Assembly (NCBI GenBank): GCA_004295885.1
Contig: SEDG01000044.1
Coordinates: 1-14,240 of the forward strand
Length of the DNA stretch: 14,240 nt
From: Pedobacter sp.
Lineage (GTDB): Bacteria; Bacteroidota; Bacteroidia; Sphingobacteriales; Sphingobacteriaceae
Reading direction: 5' to 3'
Shown here: piece by piece, positions 1 to 7,963 of the stretch
How positions within the stretch are numbered: the stretch's first letter is position 1
How the letters are laid out: every line of letters begins with the position of its first letter
Translations under genes and position numbers: made by a program
Notes under the pieces: model-generated
Database searches by the model: none
What the model was told of the DNA's origin: nothing
What the model saw: the letters and a program-made list of their open reading frames with translations, nothing else

Positions 1-1
1 T

Positions 2-2788
2 CCCATTTTCAGTAAAAAACTGGACGAATTGAGTAGTTCTTTGTCCAACCCCAAAACAACCAGAGCATTTTATTTAAGTCATAGAAATAATCCATCGTTA
101 ATTACGAAGTTTTACACGAATGGAGGATTAGATACTTTAACCCGCTATATCGAAAGAAGCAAAGCCGATGGTTTTAATCCAGAAGTATTTAAACTGAACG
201 AATTAAAGCAGTTGATAGCAATATTAGATGCAAACAAATTTAAAAGCATTGATGAAGTTTATCCGCTTATAGCTGAATTAGAAATTAAAACTGCCGATGC
301 GTTATTAAGGTATACAAGTTTCATTAAATACGGAATCATAAATCCACGCAAAATATACAATCGATATTACATTAATGTTCATCGCCCTGATAGTTTGAGG
401 ATGGACTCGCTTTTAAATACAACCGATATCGTTGCTTCTTTAAAAAATGCTCAGCCAAGCTCTAAGAGTTATTTAGACTTGAAAGCGATGCTTGCCTTTT
501 ATCGCGATAGCATTGGAAATGAAAAGGACCAAGCCATTAAGACCATAAAGATAAACATGGAGCGTTTACGCTGGCAGTTGCCCGTTAAAACTGACGAGGT
601 TGTTGCGGTAAATATTCCAGATTTTTCATTGACATGGTTTAATAAACAAGATACGCTGGCGCATATGAACGTATGCGTTGGCGGCAAGAGAGAGGCAACT
701 TATGCAGAGAAAATGAAGCTCTTTTTAAAGTCTGGTAATTTAGATGATAAGCCAAAAAATCACGAGACCCCACAGTTAGTTAGTGTTTTTAATGCTATAC
801 AAGTAAATCCTATTTGGAATATTCCTGTAAGTATTGCACAAAGTGAAATCTATTGGATGGCAAGAAAAGACCCTTACTATTTATCTAATAGCAACATCAA
901 AGTTTATTACAAAGGAAAACAGGTTTACGATCCAGATACCATTCAATGGAATAAGTATGCTAGGGAAAAGTTGCCTTTTACCTTCAAGCAAGGTTCTGGC
1001 GAGGGAAATGCATTAGGGAAATTCAAATTTATATTTGAGAATAGTTCGAGCATCTATCTTCATGATACAAATAATAAATATGGGTTCAAGTTGGCAAATA
1101 GAGCGATTAGCCACGGTTGCGTGCGTATTGAAAATCCTTTAAAGTTTGCTGAATTGATGGTTAAGGACAAGTATCAGTATGACGAATTGCGTATGGAAGT
1201 TAATTTGCCTCCCATCGATACCAACAGGAATAAGAGATATCAAAAAATATTAGCTAAATCTAAAAATTATTCTAAAACTATCGCTCAAAAACTGTTCTTA
1301 CTGGGCGCATTCTTGTTACTAATCACGCAATCTTGTAAAAAAAGCCATTCAGATATTGGCGCTGTAGTTTTTAAAGAAACAAGAAATAAAATCTTCAAAG
1401 ACATTGAAACGGAAACTTTCGTAGAGAAATTCAAATCCACTTTTGAGAAACAAGAGAGTAAATACAGAAACCCTAAATTTCTAAGGGCACTTTACGAAGC
1501 AAATGATTTTGAACCAGTGTTGTTAATGAAAAATTTATCCAAAGATAAATTGAAAGAGGCAATCGCAGTTCTTAATAATTCCGCTACACACGGTTTGGAG
1601 CCAGCTATATTTAAAACAAATGAGTTAAATGAGCTGATGGAAAAAACCTATAACAAAAAGGAAATTAAAACGGTTGACGAGGCTTATCAGGTTTTAATTG
1701 ATTTAGAGCTTTCTGCGGCGAATTCTTTAAGTAATTATAGTAACGCCTTACAGTTCGGGATAATTAGTCCGAGGAAGATTTATGCGCAATACTATACGGC
1801 AACAAAACGACCAGACAGTTTAAGCTTTTTGCAAGTTTTTCAAACATCAGACATTAAAAAATTTTTAGATAGCATCCAGCCAAAAGAAAAACAATACGTT
1901 GCTTTACAAAAAGCGCTACAGGATAAGGTAGTGTTTCCAGGAACTAGCGCCGAAGAAACCGAGAGAGTGCTGAAAGTTAATTTAGAACGCCTTAGGTGGA
2001 AAAATTTGCCTACTGAAAATAAGTACGTTTGGGTAAACATTCCAGATTTCAGATTGGATGTAATGGAAAATGGAAGATCTGTGCTAAATATGAAGGTTTG
2101 TGTAGGAGAGGGCAGAAATAAAAACAACACAGATAATTTAGTAGAATATGATGAAAATGATCTGAAAAAAGACAGGCCATTTAACAGAGAAACGCCTCAA
2201 TTAAAAAGTATGATTCATAGTGTTCAGGTTAATCCAGTTTGGAATATTCCTGAAAGTATAGCCACTAATGAAATTTCAAAATATGCTGCTAAAGACCCTT
2301 ACTATTTGGCAAACAATAATATTGATGTTTTTGAAAATGGAGTGCTAGTAGAAGATCCAGAAACAATTGATTGGTCTGATGGCAACGTAGGGAAAAAGTA
2401 TTCCTTTAAACAACGCCCTGGTGATGATAATTCTTTAGGGAAGATTAAGTTTTTATTTAATAATGAAAGCAGTGTTTACTTACACGATACACCAGCTAAA
2501 GCACCCTTTAACTATGAGATGAGAGCGGTGAGCCATGGATGTGTTAGGTTAGAGAAGCCTTTAGAATTGGCAGAAGCTTTATTTGGGAGAGGAGCAAAAT
2601 ACGATAAGATAAAAACTGGTATGGAAAGTGAAAATCCAGTAGCCACAGATATTGGTTTGCCAAAACAAGTTCCGGTTTACTTAACCTATTTTACGTGTTG
2701 GGCTGATGAAGCTGGAAAACTTCAGTTTAGAAAGGATGTCTACGGACTTGATATCGTTTTGTTTACCTACCTACAAAGACTAGCATAA
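2..2788 (+). CDS. Tandem-fused YcbB-like L,D-transpeptidase (5' end outside window)
   Basis: Periplasmic peptidoglycan cross-linking enzyme of the YcbB/YkuD type, which forms 3-3 (mDap-mDap) bonds through a catalytic Cys. The frame is open to the left edge with no stop; the TTG at 29 is not a credible start, so residue numbers below simply count from it. Two homologous units follow each other. Each has an alpha-helical scaffold region (about 1-180 and 450-650), the landmark ERLRW, a VNIPDF strand, a VNPxWNIP segment, YLHDT and the catalytic SHGCVR motif (Cys364 and Cys838). Unit 2 ends normally with a PVYLTYFTCW...DVYGLD segment. Unit 1 lacks that segment: after NLPPIDTNRNKRYQKILAK it runs straight into a lipoprotein-like signal sequence (residues 412-436). 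This looks like two tandem genes joined by a deletion. Each unit alone has normal family size. A strong terminator follows. Family is certain; the fusion is seen directly, its origin is inferred. Confidence 0.9.
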   Translation, partial: PIFSKKLDELSSSLSNPKTTRAFYLSHRNNPSLITKFYTNGGLDTLTRYIERSKADGFNPEVFKLNELKQLIAILDANKFKSIDEVYPLIAELEIKTADALLRYTSFIKYGIINPRKIYNRYYINVHRPDSLRMDSLLNTTDIVASLKNAQPSSKSYLDLKAMLAFYRDSIGNEKDQAIKTIKINMERLRWQLPVKTDEVVAVNIPDFSLTWFNKQDTLAHMNVCVGGKREATYAEKMKLFLKSGNLDDKPKNHETPQLVSVFNAIQVNPIWNIPVSIAQSEIYWMARKDPYYLSNSNIKVYYKGKQVYDPDTIQWNKYAREKLPFTFKQGSGEGNALGKFKFIFENSSSIYLHDTNNKYGFKLANRAISHGCVRIENPLKFAELMVKDKYQYDELRMEVNLPPIDTNRNKRYQKILAKSKNYSKTIAQKLFLLGAFLLLITQSCKKSHSDIGAVVFKETRNKIFKDIETETFVEKFKSTFEKQESKYRNPKFLRALYEANDFEPVLLMKNLSKDKLKEAIAVLNNSATHGLEPAIFKTNELNELMEKTYNKKEIKTVDEAYQVLIDLELSAANSLSNYSNALQFGIISPRKIYAQYYTATKRPDSLSFLQVFQTSDIKKFLDSIQPKEKQYVALQKALQDKVVFPGTSAEETERVLKVNLERLRWKNLPTENKYVWVNIPDFRLDVMENGRSVLNMKVCVGEGRNKNNTDNLVEYDENDLKKDRPFNRETPQLKSMIHSVQVNPVWNIPESIATNEISKYAAKDPYYLANNNIDVFENGVLVEDPETIDWSDGNVGKKYSFKQRPGDDNSLGKIKFLFNNESSVYLHDTPAKAPFNYEMRAVSHGCVRLEKPLELAEALFGRGAKYDKIKTGMESENPVATDIGLPKQVPVYLTYFTCWADEAGKLQFRKDVYGLDIVLFTYLQRLA
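1262..1336 (+). other. Internal lipoprotein-type signal peptide at the transpeptidase fusion junction
   Basis: Residues 412-436 of the fused protein read as a free-standing lipoprotein signal: positively charged start (KNYSK...QK), a 12-residue hydrophobic core (LFLLGAFLLLIT) and a lipobox-like QSC with Cys436, followed by KK as in many Bacteroidota lipoproteins. No ATG, GTG or TTG lies directly in front of it in frame. The nearest in-frame ATG is 1193-1195 (residue 389), which would give an n-region far longer than normal. The most economical reading is that the second transpeptidase gene once began at or just before residue 412 and lost its start codon in the fusion. Confidence 0.7.
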
Positions 2789-2807
2789 ATCAAAATTACT
2801 TAAAACC

Positions 2808-2841
2808 AAAAAGGCACATAGATTACCCTATGTGCCTTTTT
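2808..2841. terminator. Bidirectional rho-independent terminator between convergent genes
   Basis: A perfect 14-bp inverted repeat (2808-2821 with 2828-2841) with a 6-nt loop, core GGCACATAG / CTATGTGCC, flanked by A-tract on the left arm and T-tract on the right arm so that it ends in a U-run on both strands. It lies 19 nt after the plus-strand transpeptidase stop and 24 nt after the minus-strand one, so one structure serves both. Confidence 0.9.
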
Positions 2842-2865
2842 AGTTATTTTTCCCCTACCAAGGTT

Positions 2866-3636
2866 CTAATCCATTAAGTGGGTTGTGGTATCTAAAGCAA
2901 AGTTTGCAGCCAATGTTTCATCCAAATATTTAGATGAGTAGTTTTCAATGCTTTTATTGATGAATAAAACAGTTTTATCACCAATGGTGTTGATTACCTT
3001 ATCTGCAACTTCTGGGGCAACCGCTGGGCAACCTTGACTGCGGCCCAATCTACCTAAAGCGTTAATAGTTCCCTCGCTTACGTAAGGTGCCCCATGTACT
3101 ACAATAGAACGGCTTCTTGCATTATCGTTAAAGCCTAAGTCCATTCCATCTAACTTAAGCGACCTGCCGTGAATTCCTCTATAAACTTCTCCTGTAACAT
3201 AAAAACCTAAGCTACTGGTAAAAGAATCGTTTTTATTAGAGAAATTGGTAGCTTCGTCATTTCCGCTTTTTTGTCCGTGGGCAACCCAAGTGTTCAGCAA
3301 AATTTCTCTTTTATCCAAATCGATAATGTACAATCGTTTTTTTGTGCTCGATTGGTCAAAGTCTGCAATAGTTAAAATAGATTTGTTAGACAGCTGACCT
3401 GATTTTTTCAGGTTGTAAAAACCAGTTACTGCTTTTTCAAAAACTGGTAAGCTTAATCCTGCTTCCTTTAAATGTACAGCGGTATACAATGCACTTATGT
3501 AATTCCCATAAATACTATCAGTTGTAATGCTAACTTGTTTCGGTTTATCGCTTTTGTCTGTTGATTTAAAACTGCTAATGGTTAAGCAGAATGCGATGGA
3601 TAATAATCCTGTTATTCCTAAAATGTATTTTCTCAT
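2866..3636 (-). CDS. YkuD_2-type murein L,D-transpeptidase catalytic domain protein
   Basis: Exported protein of 256 residues with an N-terminal signal peptide (MRK, then hydrophobic residues 4-22). It resembles the YkuD_2 family (murein L,D-transpeptidase catalytic domain proteins of Bacteroidota), which is distinct from the YcbB type next door. Visible hallmarks are LYIIDLDKRE (102-111), TWVAHG, a GFYVTGEVYRGIHG stretch, IVVHGAPYVS with His181, and the catalytic GRSQGCPAV with Cys203 about 22 residues downstream, matching the HG...S-x-GC-P arrangement. The expected reaction is Cys-dependent cleavage or transfer on tetrapeptide stems; transpeptidase versus carboxypeptidase or hydrolase activity cannot be told from sequence. 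The ATG is well supported by the signal peptide. It is monocistronic and converges on the fused transpeptidase gene. Confidence 0.88.
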   Translation of the reverse strand: MRKYILGITGLLSIAFCLTISSFKSTDKSDKPKQVSITTDSIYGNYISALYTAVHLKEAGLSLPVFEKAVTGFYNLKKSGQLSNKSILTIADFDQSSTKKRLYIIDLDKREILLNTWVAHGQKSGNDEATNFSNKNDSFTSSLGFYVTGEVYRGIHGRSLKLDGMDLGFNDNARSRSIVVHGAPYVSEGTINALGRLGRSQGCPAVAPEVADKVINTIGDKTVLFINKSIENYSSKYLDETLAANFALDTTTHLMD

Positions 3637-3715
3637 AGTTTTTCGGTATCTCGTTCACAATAATCTAAGTATGAGTTTCTCTGTATAGGCGTTTGTTTTA
3701 AGTTGAATTGCTATA

Positions 3716-3723
3716 CAAATATA
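3716..3723 (-). promoter_or_regulatory. Probable -7 box for the YkuD_2 transpeptidase gene
   Basis: On the minus strand this reads TATATTTG, a full match to the Bacteroidota -7 consensus TAnnTTTG, 79 nt upstream of the ATG. The -33 region has only a weak TTA about 17 nt further upstream. It is the best site in the gap for this direction, but an 8-nt degenerate match in AT-rich DNA can occur by chance. Confidence 0.4.
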
Positions 3724-3937
3724 CTAAATTGTTAATGGCTAATACGCTAAAGATAGTTTCATTACGTTTTTGTGACTTTAATAAGGTGTTAAACATCAAT
3801 ACTTTATATTTATTAAACGAGGTTATTCCCTTAAAGAGTAAGATTTTCATAGGTTTCAGGTTTTGATAATTTAGTACAACCCAGTTTATCTGATTTGCCA
3901 AGCAAATCTTCTGAGTAAGTAAGTTTTCGTTTATCGA

Positions 3938-3968
3938 TTCGCTAATTTCCATAATTTTTCTATCTTTG
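3938..3968 (+). promoter_or_regulatory. Probable promoter of the BatA-type operon, nearly leaderless
   Basis: TATCTTTG at 3961-3968 fits TAnnTTTG exactly, with a partial -33 box TTCG at 3938-3941 and a 19-bp spacer. Only 7 nt separate the box from the ATG at 3976, so transcription should start within a few bases of the start codon. That leaves no room for a ribosome binding site. Confidence 0.55.
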
Positions 3969-3975
3969 ATTTTTA

Positions 3976-6018
3976 ATGAATTTCCTTTATCCGGGCTTTC
4001 TTTTTGCGCTTTTTGCGGTCGTTATACCGGTCATCATCCATTTATTCAATTTCCGGAAATTTAAAAAAGTTTATTTCAGCAATGTTGCTTTCTTGAAAGA
4101 GATTAAGGAGCAAACATCATCTCAGGAAAAACTTAAAAATTTACTTATTTTAATCAGTCGCATTTTAGCAATTACATTTTTAGTATTGGCCTTCGCTCGC
4201 CCGTTTTTGCCTTCTGGTAGCAAAATCGACCAAAGCAAAGGGAATATTGTAAGTATTTATATAGATAATTCTTACAGCATGGAAGCTGTAAATAAAGAGG
4301 GAAGTTTATTAGATGAAGCCAAGCGCAAAGCGAAAGAAGTAGTCAAGGCTTTTCAAATTAATGATAGGTTTCAGCTGTTAACTAACGATTTTGAAGGAAA
4401 ACATCAACGGTTGTTAAATGCTGATGAATTGTTGCAAGCTGTTGATGAAGTTAAAATTTCATCCGCCAGTAGAAAATTACAGCAAGTTTTTAACAGACAG
4501 CAAAGTGTTTTTACAGGCACAAGTAATAGATTCGCTTATGTAATCTCCGATTTCCAAAAGGGATTTGCAGGCGATGAACCTATTAAAACCGATGCAAATA
4601 CTAATGTTTCGTTAGTTAAACTAAATGCTAACGATTTGCCAAACGTTGCGGTAGATAGTGTTTGGTTGTTATCACCCGTTCATCAAGCCAATGCGACAGA
4701 AAAGCTCGTTATCAAATTACGTAACTTCGGAGATGAGGATGCAAAAAACATCTCTGTAAAACTGAATATTAACAAACAGCAAAAGGCAATTAGTAGTTTA
4801 AATATACCAGCGGGTAAAACAGCAAGTGACACGCTTTCTTATAGCGGCTTAGCTTTAGGTTGGCAAAAAGGAATAGTCAGTATTAAAGATTTTCCCTTAA
4901 CTTTTGATGATGACCTCAATTTCGGTTTTAAAGTTAGCGGCTTCCAAAAAGTACTAAGTATTAATGGCCAACAAGGTGGAAAATACATTAAAGCTCTGTT
5001 TGGAGCTGATACTTATTTCAAATTAACGGAAATGCCAGAGGCAAATATCAATTATTCTGCTCTGCAGAGTTATAGTTTAATTGTGCTTAACGGCTTAAAA
5101 AATCCATTGAGCGGTTTGGCGCAAGAGTTAAAATCTTACGTTTCAAATGGAGGCTCTGTAGTCATTTTTCCAGATTTAGACGCAGACAAACAAGTTTATT
5201 CGACATTTTTAGCAGCGATAAATCTTCCTGCGGTTGCCGAATTAAATACAACGCCAACGAAAGTAAGCAGCATAGAATTGAAGCATCCATTGTTTAAGGA
5301 TGTATTCGAAACCTTGCCTCAGAATTTAGATTTACCTCAAGTTAATCGCTATTTCGGTTTTGCGGAAAGAAATAACAGCAACAAAGAAAACTTGCTACAA
5401 TTGCCTGCCAATAAATTGTTTTTCGCTAGGTATCCGATAGGAAACGGACAGATTTATTTATCAGCGACAGATTTAGAAAACGAAGACAGTAATTTTGCGA
5501 AACATCCAGTATTTGTTCCCCTGATGTATAAAATTGCTTTTGCAAGTGCGAAGGAACAGTCTGTTTATTATACGGCAACAAAGGACAATGTGTTAGAAAG
5601 CGAAAAAATAGAATTAGGTGCTAATCAATCGTTAAAATTGGTAGCTGATAAATTTGAAGTTATACCAGAAATTCGCCAAAGTAATGGTAAAACCTTGTTA
5701 TACATTGCCGACCAAGTGAAAAGAGCTGGTTTTTACGATGTCAAAAAAGGTGATTCGACTTTAGCCGTAGTTGCTTTTAACGATAATAGAACAGAATCTG
5801 ATATGCATTATACTGCTCAATCCTATTTACAAAAGTTGTTTGGTAAACAGCAAGTAGCCTTTTTAGACCCCAAATCTGATAGCATTGCATCGGCTGTTTC
5901 TGCAAAAAATAATGGCACAGAGTTATGGAAACTTTGCCTAATTTTGGCGTTAGTTTTTATAGCGATTGAAATATTACTGGTCCGATTTTATCATATTCAA
6001 ACCCATACAAATTCATGA
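3976..6018 (+). CDS. BatA-type double-anchor membrane protein with VWA-like domain
   Basis: Inner-membrane protein of 680 residues. The N-terminus FLYPGFLFALFAVVIPVIIH, followed by LFNFRKFKKVYFSN, is the characteristic BatA N-terminal double-anchor region (two membrane segments, about 3-22 and 56-76, with a conserved basic loop). A von Willebrand A-like domain follows, with a MIDAS-type DxSxS at Asp97-Ser99-Ser101 (DNSYSM). A long beta-rich region comes next, including a segment about residues 325-400 (SYSLIVLNG ... SNGGSVVIFPD) that recalls class-I glutamine amidotransferase-like folds seen in this family. A final membrane helix is at about 652-670. BatA-type proteins were named for a Bacteroides aerotolerance locus, but their biochemical role is unresolved. 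The ATG is fixed by the family N-terminus. The stop overlaps the next start by 4 nt (ATGA), implying translational coupling. Confidence 0.88.
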   Translation: MNFLYPGFLFALFAVVIPVIIHLFNFRKFKKVYFSNVAFLKEIKEQTSSQEKLKNLLILISRILAITFLVLAFARPFLPSGSKIDQSKGNIVSIYIDNSYSMEAVNKEGSLLDEAKRKAKEVVKAFQINDRFQLLTNDFEGKHQRLLNADELLQAVDEVKISSASRKLQQVFNRQQSVFTGTSNRFAYVISDFQKGFAGDEPIKTDANTNVSLVKLNANDLPNVAVDSVWLLSPVHQANATEKLVIKLRNFGDEDAKNISVKLNINKQQKAISSLNIPAGKTASDTLSYSGLALGWQKGIVSIKDFPLTFDDDLNFGFKVSGFQKVLSINGQQGGKYIKALFGADTYFKLTEMPEANINYSALQSYSLIVLNGLKNPLSGLAQELKSYVSNGGSVVIFPDLDADKQVYSTFLAAINLPAVAELNTTPTKVSSIELKHPLFKDVFETLPQNLDLPQVNRYFGFAERNNSNKENLLQLPANKLFFARYPIGNGQIYLSATDLENEDSNFAKHPVFVPLMYKIAFASAKEQSVYYTATKDNVLESEKIELGANQSLKLVADKFEVIPEIRQSNGKTLLYIADQVKRAGFYDVKKGDSTLAVVAFNDNRTESDMHYTAQSYLQKLFGKQQVAFLDPKSDSIASAVSAKNNGTELWKLCLILALVFIAIEILLVRFYHIQTHTNS

Positions 6019-7280
6019 ACCTCTTAATCAAGGGAATTACAATTGCCGACCCTAATAGCGAGTTTAATCAACAAATTGCTGATGTGCGAGTTGAACAGGG
6101 AAAAATTACAGCTATTCAGAAAAGCTTATCACCATTAAAAAACGAAGAGGTTTTTGAAGGAAATGGTGCCGTGCTTTCGCCAGGCTTTTTCGATTTAAAC
6201 TGTATGATTGGCGACCCAGGTTTGGAAACAAAAGAAGATATTCAAACTGGAACTGCAGCGGCAAAAGCTGGAGGGTTTACAGGGTTGGCAGTCTTACCAA
6301 ATACAAAACCAGTTGTTCAATCTAAAGGGGAAGTGGAATATATCCTCAACAGAGCAAAAAATAATTTGGTTGATGTTTTTCCGATAGGTGCAATAAGTCA
6401 TGATTTAGAAGGAAAAGAATTAGCCGAGCTTTTTGATATGAAAAATGCTGGAGCCGTTGCTTTTTCTGATGGAAGTAAAGCCATTAGCGATGATGGATTT
6501 GTAAGTAGGGCTTTACAATATTGCTTAGGCTTTGGTGGTTTGTTAATGCTTTACCCAGAAAATAAATCAATTGCTGGTAAGGCGCAAGTGAATGAGAGCA
6601 AGAATAATGTGTTATTAGGTATGAAAGGTGTTCCGGCACTGGCAGAAGAGATGCAGGTTTCTAGGGATATTTTTTTAGCAACTTATCATGATGCGCCAAT
6701 CCACATTAGCAATATTTCCACGGCCGGCTCTGTTGCTTTGATTAAAAAGGCAAAAAAGGATGGTGTTAAAATAACTTGTGATGTGGCAGCACATCAGCTG
6801 GTGTTTACCGAAGACTTGCTAAACGATTTTGATAGCAATTATAAAGTAAAACCCCCATTACGTGGCAAAACTGACCAAAAAGCTTTATTAGCAGGTTTAA
6901 AAGATGGTACGATAGATGCGGTTTCTTCACAACACAGACCTCACGAAATAGAGTTTAAAGATGTGGAGTTTGAGATTGCAGCCTACGGAATCATCGCTTT
7001 GCAAACTGTTTTGCCTTTATTATTGCAGGCAGGTTTAGATGCTAATTTGATAGCGGAAAAGCTTTCTATTAATCCCAGGTCGATTTTAAACTTAACAATT
7101 CCAACTATCAAAAAAGGAGAAGCTGCAAACTTTGTAGTTTATCATCCTGCTAAGAAATGGGAATACAACATGGCGAATAATACGTCAAAATCTAAAAATT
7201 CGCCTTTATTAGGTAAAACCTTAACAGGAAAAGTTGAATTAGTATACAACAACAATCAATATCAAAAATATGAACAGTAG
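6015..7280 (+). CDS. Dihydroorotase-family protein (PyrC-like), metal ligands lost
   Basis: A 421-residue amidohydrolase-fold protein aligning end to end with class I dihydroorotases: PGFFDL (56-61), AGGFTGLAVLPNTKP (85-99), GAVAFSD (146-152), HISNIST (230-236), PLRGK, YGIIALQTVLP (324-333), INPRSIL, NSPLLGK. Active dihydroorotases (for example the Aquifex enzyme) cyclise carbamoyl-aspartate in pyrimidine synthesis using HxH, two further His and Asp ligands. Here HxH is Asn62-Cys63-Met64, the following Arg is Gly66, the HCED His is Tyr180, the HVST His is Asn233, and the catalytic Asp of TDHAPH is Gln306. The fold is preserved but catalysis is very unlikely. This resembles the non-catalytic PyrC'/PyrX-type paralogues that support aspartate transcarbamoylase in some bacteria; that role here is inference. 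It overlaps the upstream gene by 4 nt and the downstream gene by 11 nt. Confidence 0.9.
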   Translation: MNLLIKGITIADPNSEFNQQIADVRVEQGKITAIQKSLSPLKNEEVFEGNGAVLSPGFFDLNCMIGDPGLETKEDIQTGTAAAKAGGFTGLAVLPNTKPVVQSKGEVEYILNRAKNNLVDVFPIGAISHDLEGKELAELFDMKNAGAVAFSDGSKAISDDGFVSRALQYCLGFGGLLMLYPENKSIAGKAQVNESKNNVLLGMKGVPALAEEMQVSRDIFLATYHDAPIHISNISTAGSVALIKKAKKDGVKITCDVAAHQLVFTEDLLNDFDSNYKVKPPLRGKTDQKALLAGLKDGTIDAVSSQHRPHEIEFKDVEFEIAAYGIIALQTVLPLLLQAGLDANLIAEKLSINPRSILNLTIPTIKKGEAANFVVYHPAKKWEYNMANNTSKSKNSPLLGKTLTGKVELVYNNNQYQKYEQ

Positions 7281-7944
7281 TGTAGAACAAGCGCTAGTTG
7301 CGGCATTAGACCAATATGCGGCAGTTAATAATATAGATTCAGTAGCTATAGAGCAAAGATTAATTGAGGTTTTTAGCAAAGACATGAATTTCTTGGAGAA
7401 GGTGGCGGAGTTTGATGAGGTTTTTGATGAGCATCCAAAATTTGATGAATTGAGAGAAGTGTTTTTCGATTTGTTGATGATTAATTTCTTTACCAGCGAT
7501 GTAAATAAATTAGAAGAAGATTATTTAGAATCGAGAGAATGGGAAAAAATTGAAGATGAAACCATCGACAGAGGAACTGAATTGTTGAACTTGCTATTGT
7601 ACATCAATGAGTGTCACGATGAGCAAATTAAGCCAGGTTTAGAAGATTTCTTAAAAGAGTTCTTGTTGGTTGAAGAAGATGAGTTTCAAGACGAATTTCA
7701 TATCTATGAAGATTTGATTAGTAACCAACAATTAGCTGAAAGTAGTGTAGAAGATATTTGTAGCAATGCAGATATTATAGAAATGAGCGAAGAAATGGAA
7801 GAGCTTTTTGTGCCATTCATGACTTTCTTCTTGCAACCAAAAACGAGTGAAGAAACACAACAAGAGCTGATTAAGTACAGTAACAACAAAAGTTTTGATG
7901 TTGCAGTTTATGCTTTAATCACTAACTTTAATAAAAATAGATAA
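7270..7944 (+). CDS. Highly acidic cytoplasmic protein of unknown function
   Basis: A 224-residue protein I do not recognise. It has no signal peptide and no membrane segment. About 55 of 224 residues are Asp or Glu against about 16 Lys or Arg, spread as short acidic runs (for example EEDEFQDE near 140), and the sequence looks all-helical. The ATG lies inside the end of the dihydroorotase-like gene (11-nt overlap, different frame), so translation is probably coupled. The small DUF4199 gene follows 19 nt later. The context suggests it is made together with the PyrC-like protein and may bind it or another basic surface; there is no direct evidence. Coding is supported by length, the overlap and normal codon use. 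Confidence 0.8.
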   Translation: MNSSVEQALVAALDQYAAVNNIDSVAIEQRLIEVFSKDMNFLEKVAEFDEVFDEHPKFDELREVFFDLLMINFFTSDVNKLEEDYLESREWEKIEDETIDRGTELLNLLLYINECHDEQIKPGLEDFLKEFLLVEEDEFQDEFHIYEDLISNQQLAESSVEDICSNADIIEMSEEMEELFVPFMTFFLQPKTSEETQQELIKYSNNKSFDVAVYALITNFNKNR

Positions 7945-7963
7945 ACCTAAAAAACAAACAAAA

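Larger units (their letters stand above)
3637..3975. other. Divergent intergenic region, 339 bp, no convincing gene
   Basis: The stretch separates the minus-strand YkuD_2 gene from the plus-strand BatA-type gene. It holds one -7-like box for each direction (3716-3723 minus, 3961-3968 plus). An 84-codon open frame on the minus strand covers most of it (3698-3952) but shows no recognisable domain or composition bias, and the proposed minus-strand promoter lies inside it. I see no RNA-gene structure or terminator here. Confidence 0.5.

Noticed and set aside
29..31. TTG as the true start of the first transpeptidase gene
   Set aside because: The frame stays open to the left edge and the homologous second unit has further N-terminal sequence before the equivalent point, so the gene almost certainly begins outside the window.
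1840..2130. 96-codon minus-strand frame inside the transpeptidase gene
   Set aside because: It is opposite a strongly conserved coding segment and is a shadow of it.
3698..3952. 84-codon minus-strand open frame in the divergent intergenic region
   Set aside because: No recognisable motif, signal peptide or domain, and it covers the likely promoter region of the YkuD_2 gene; chance frame in AT-rich DNA.
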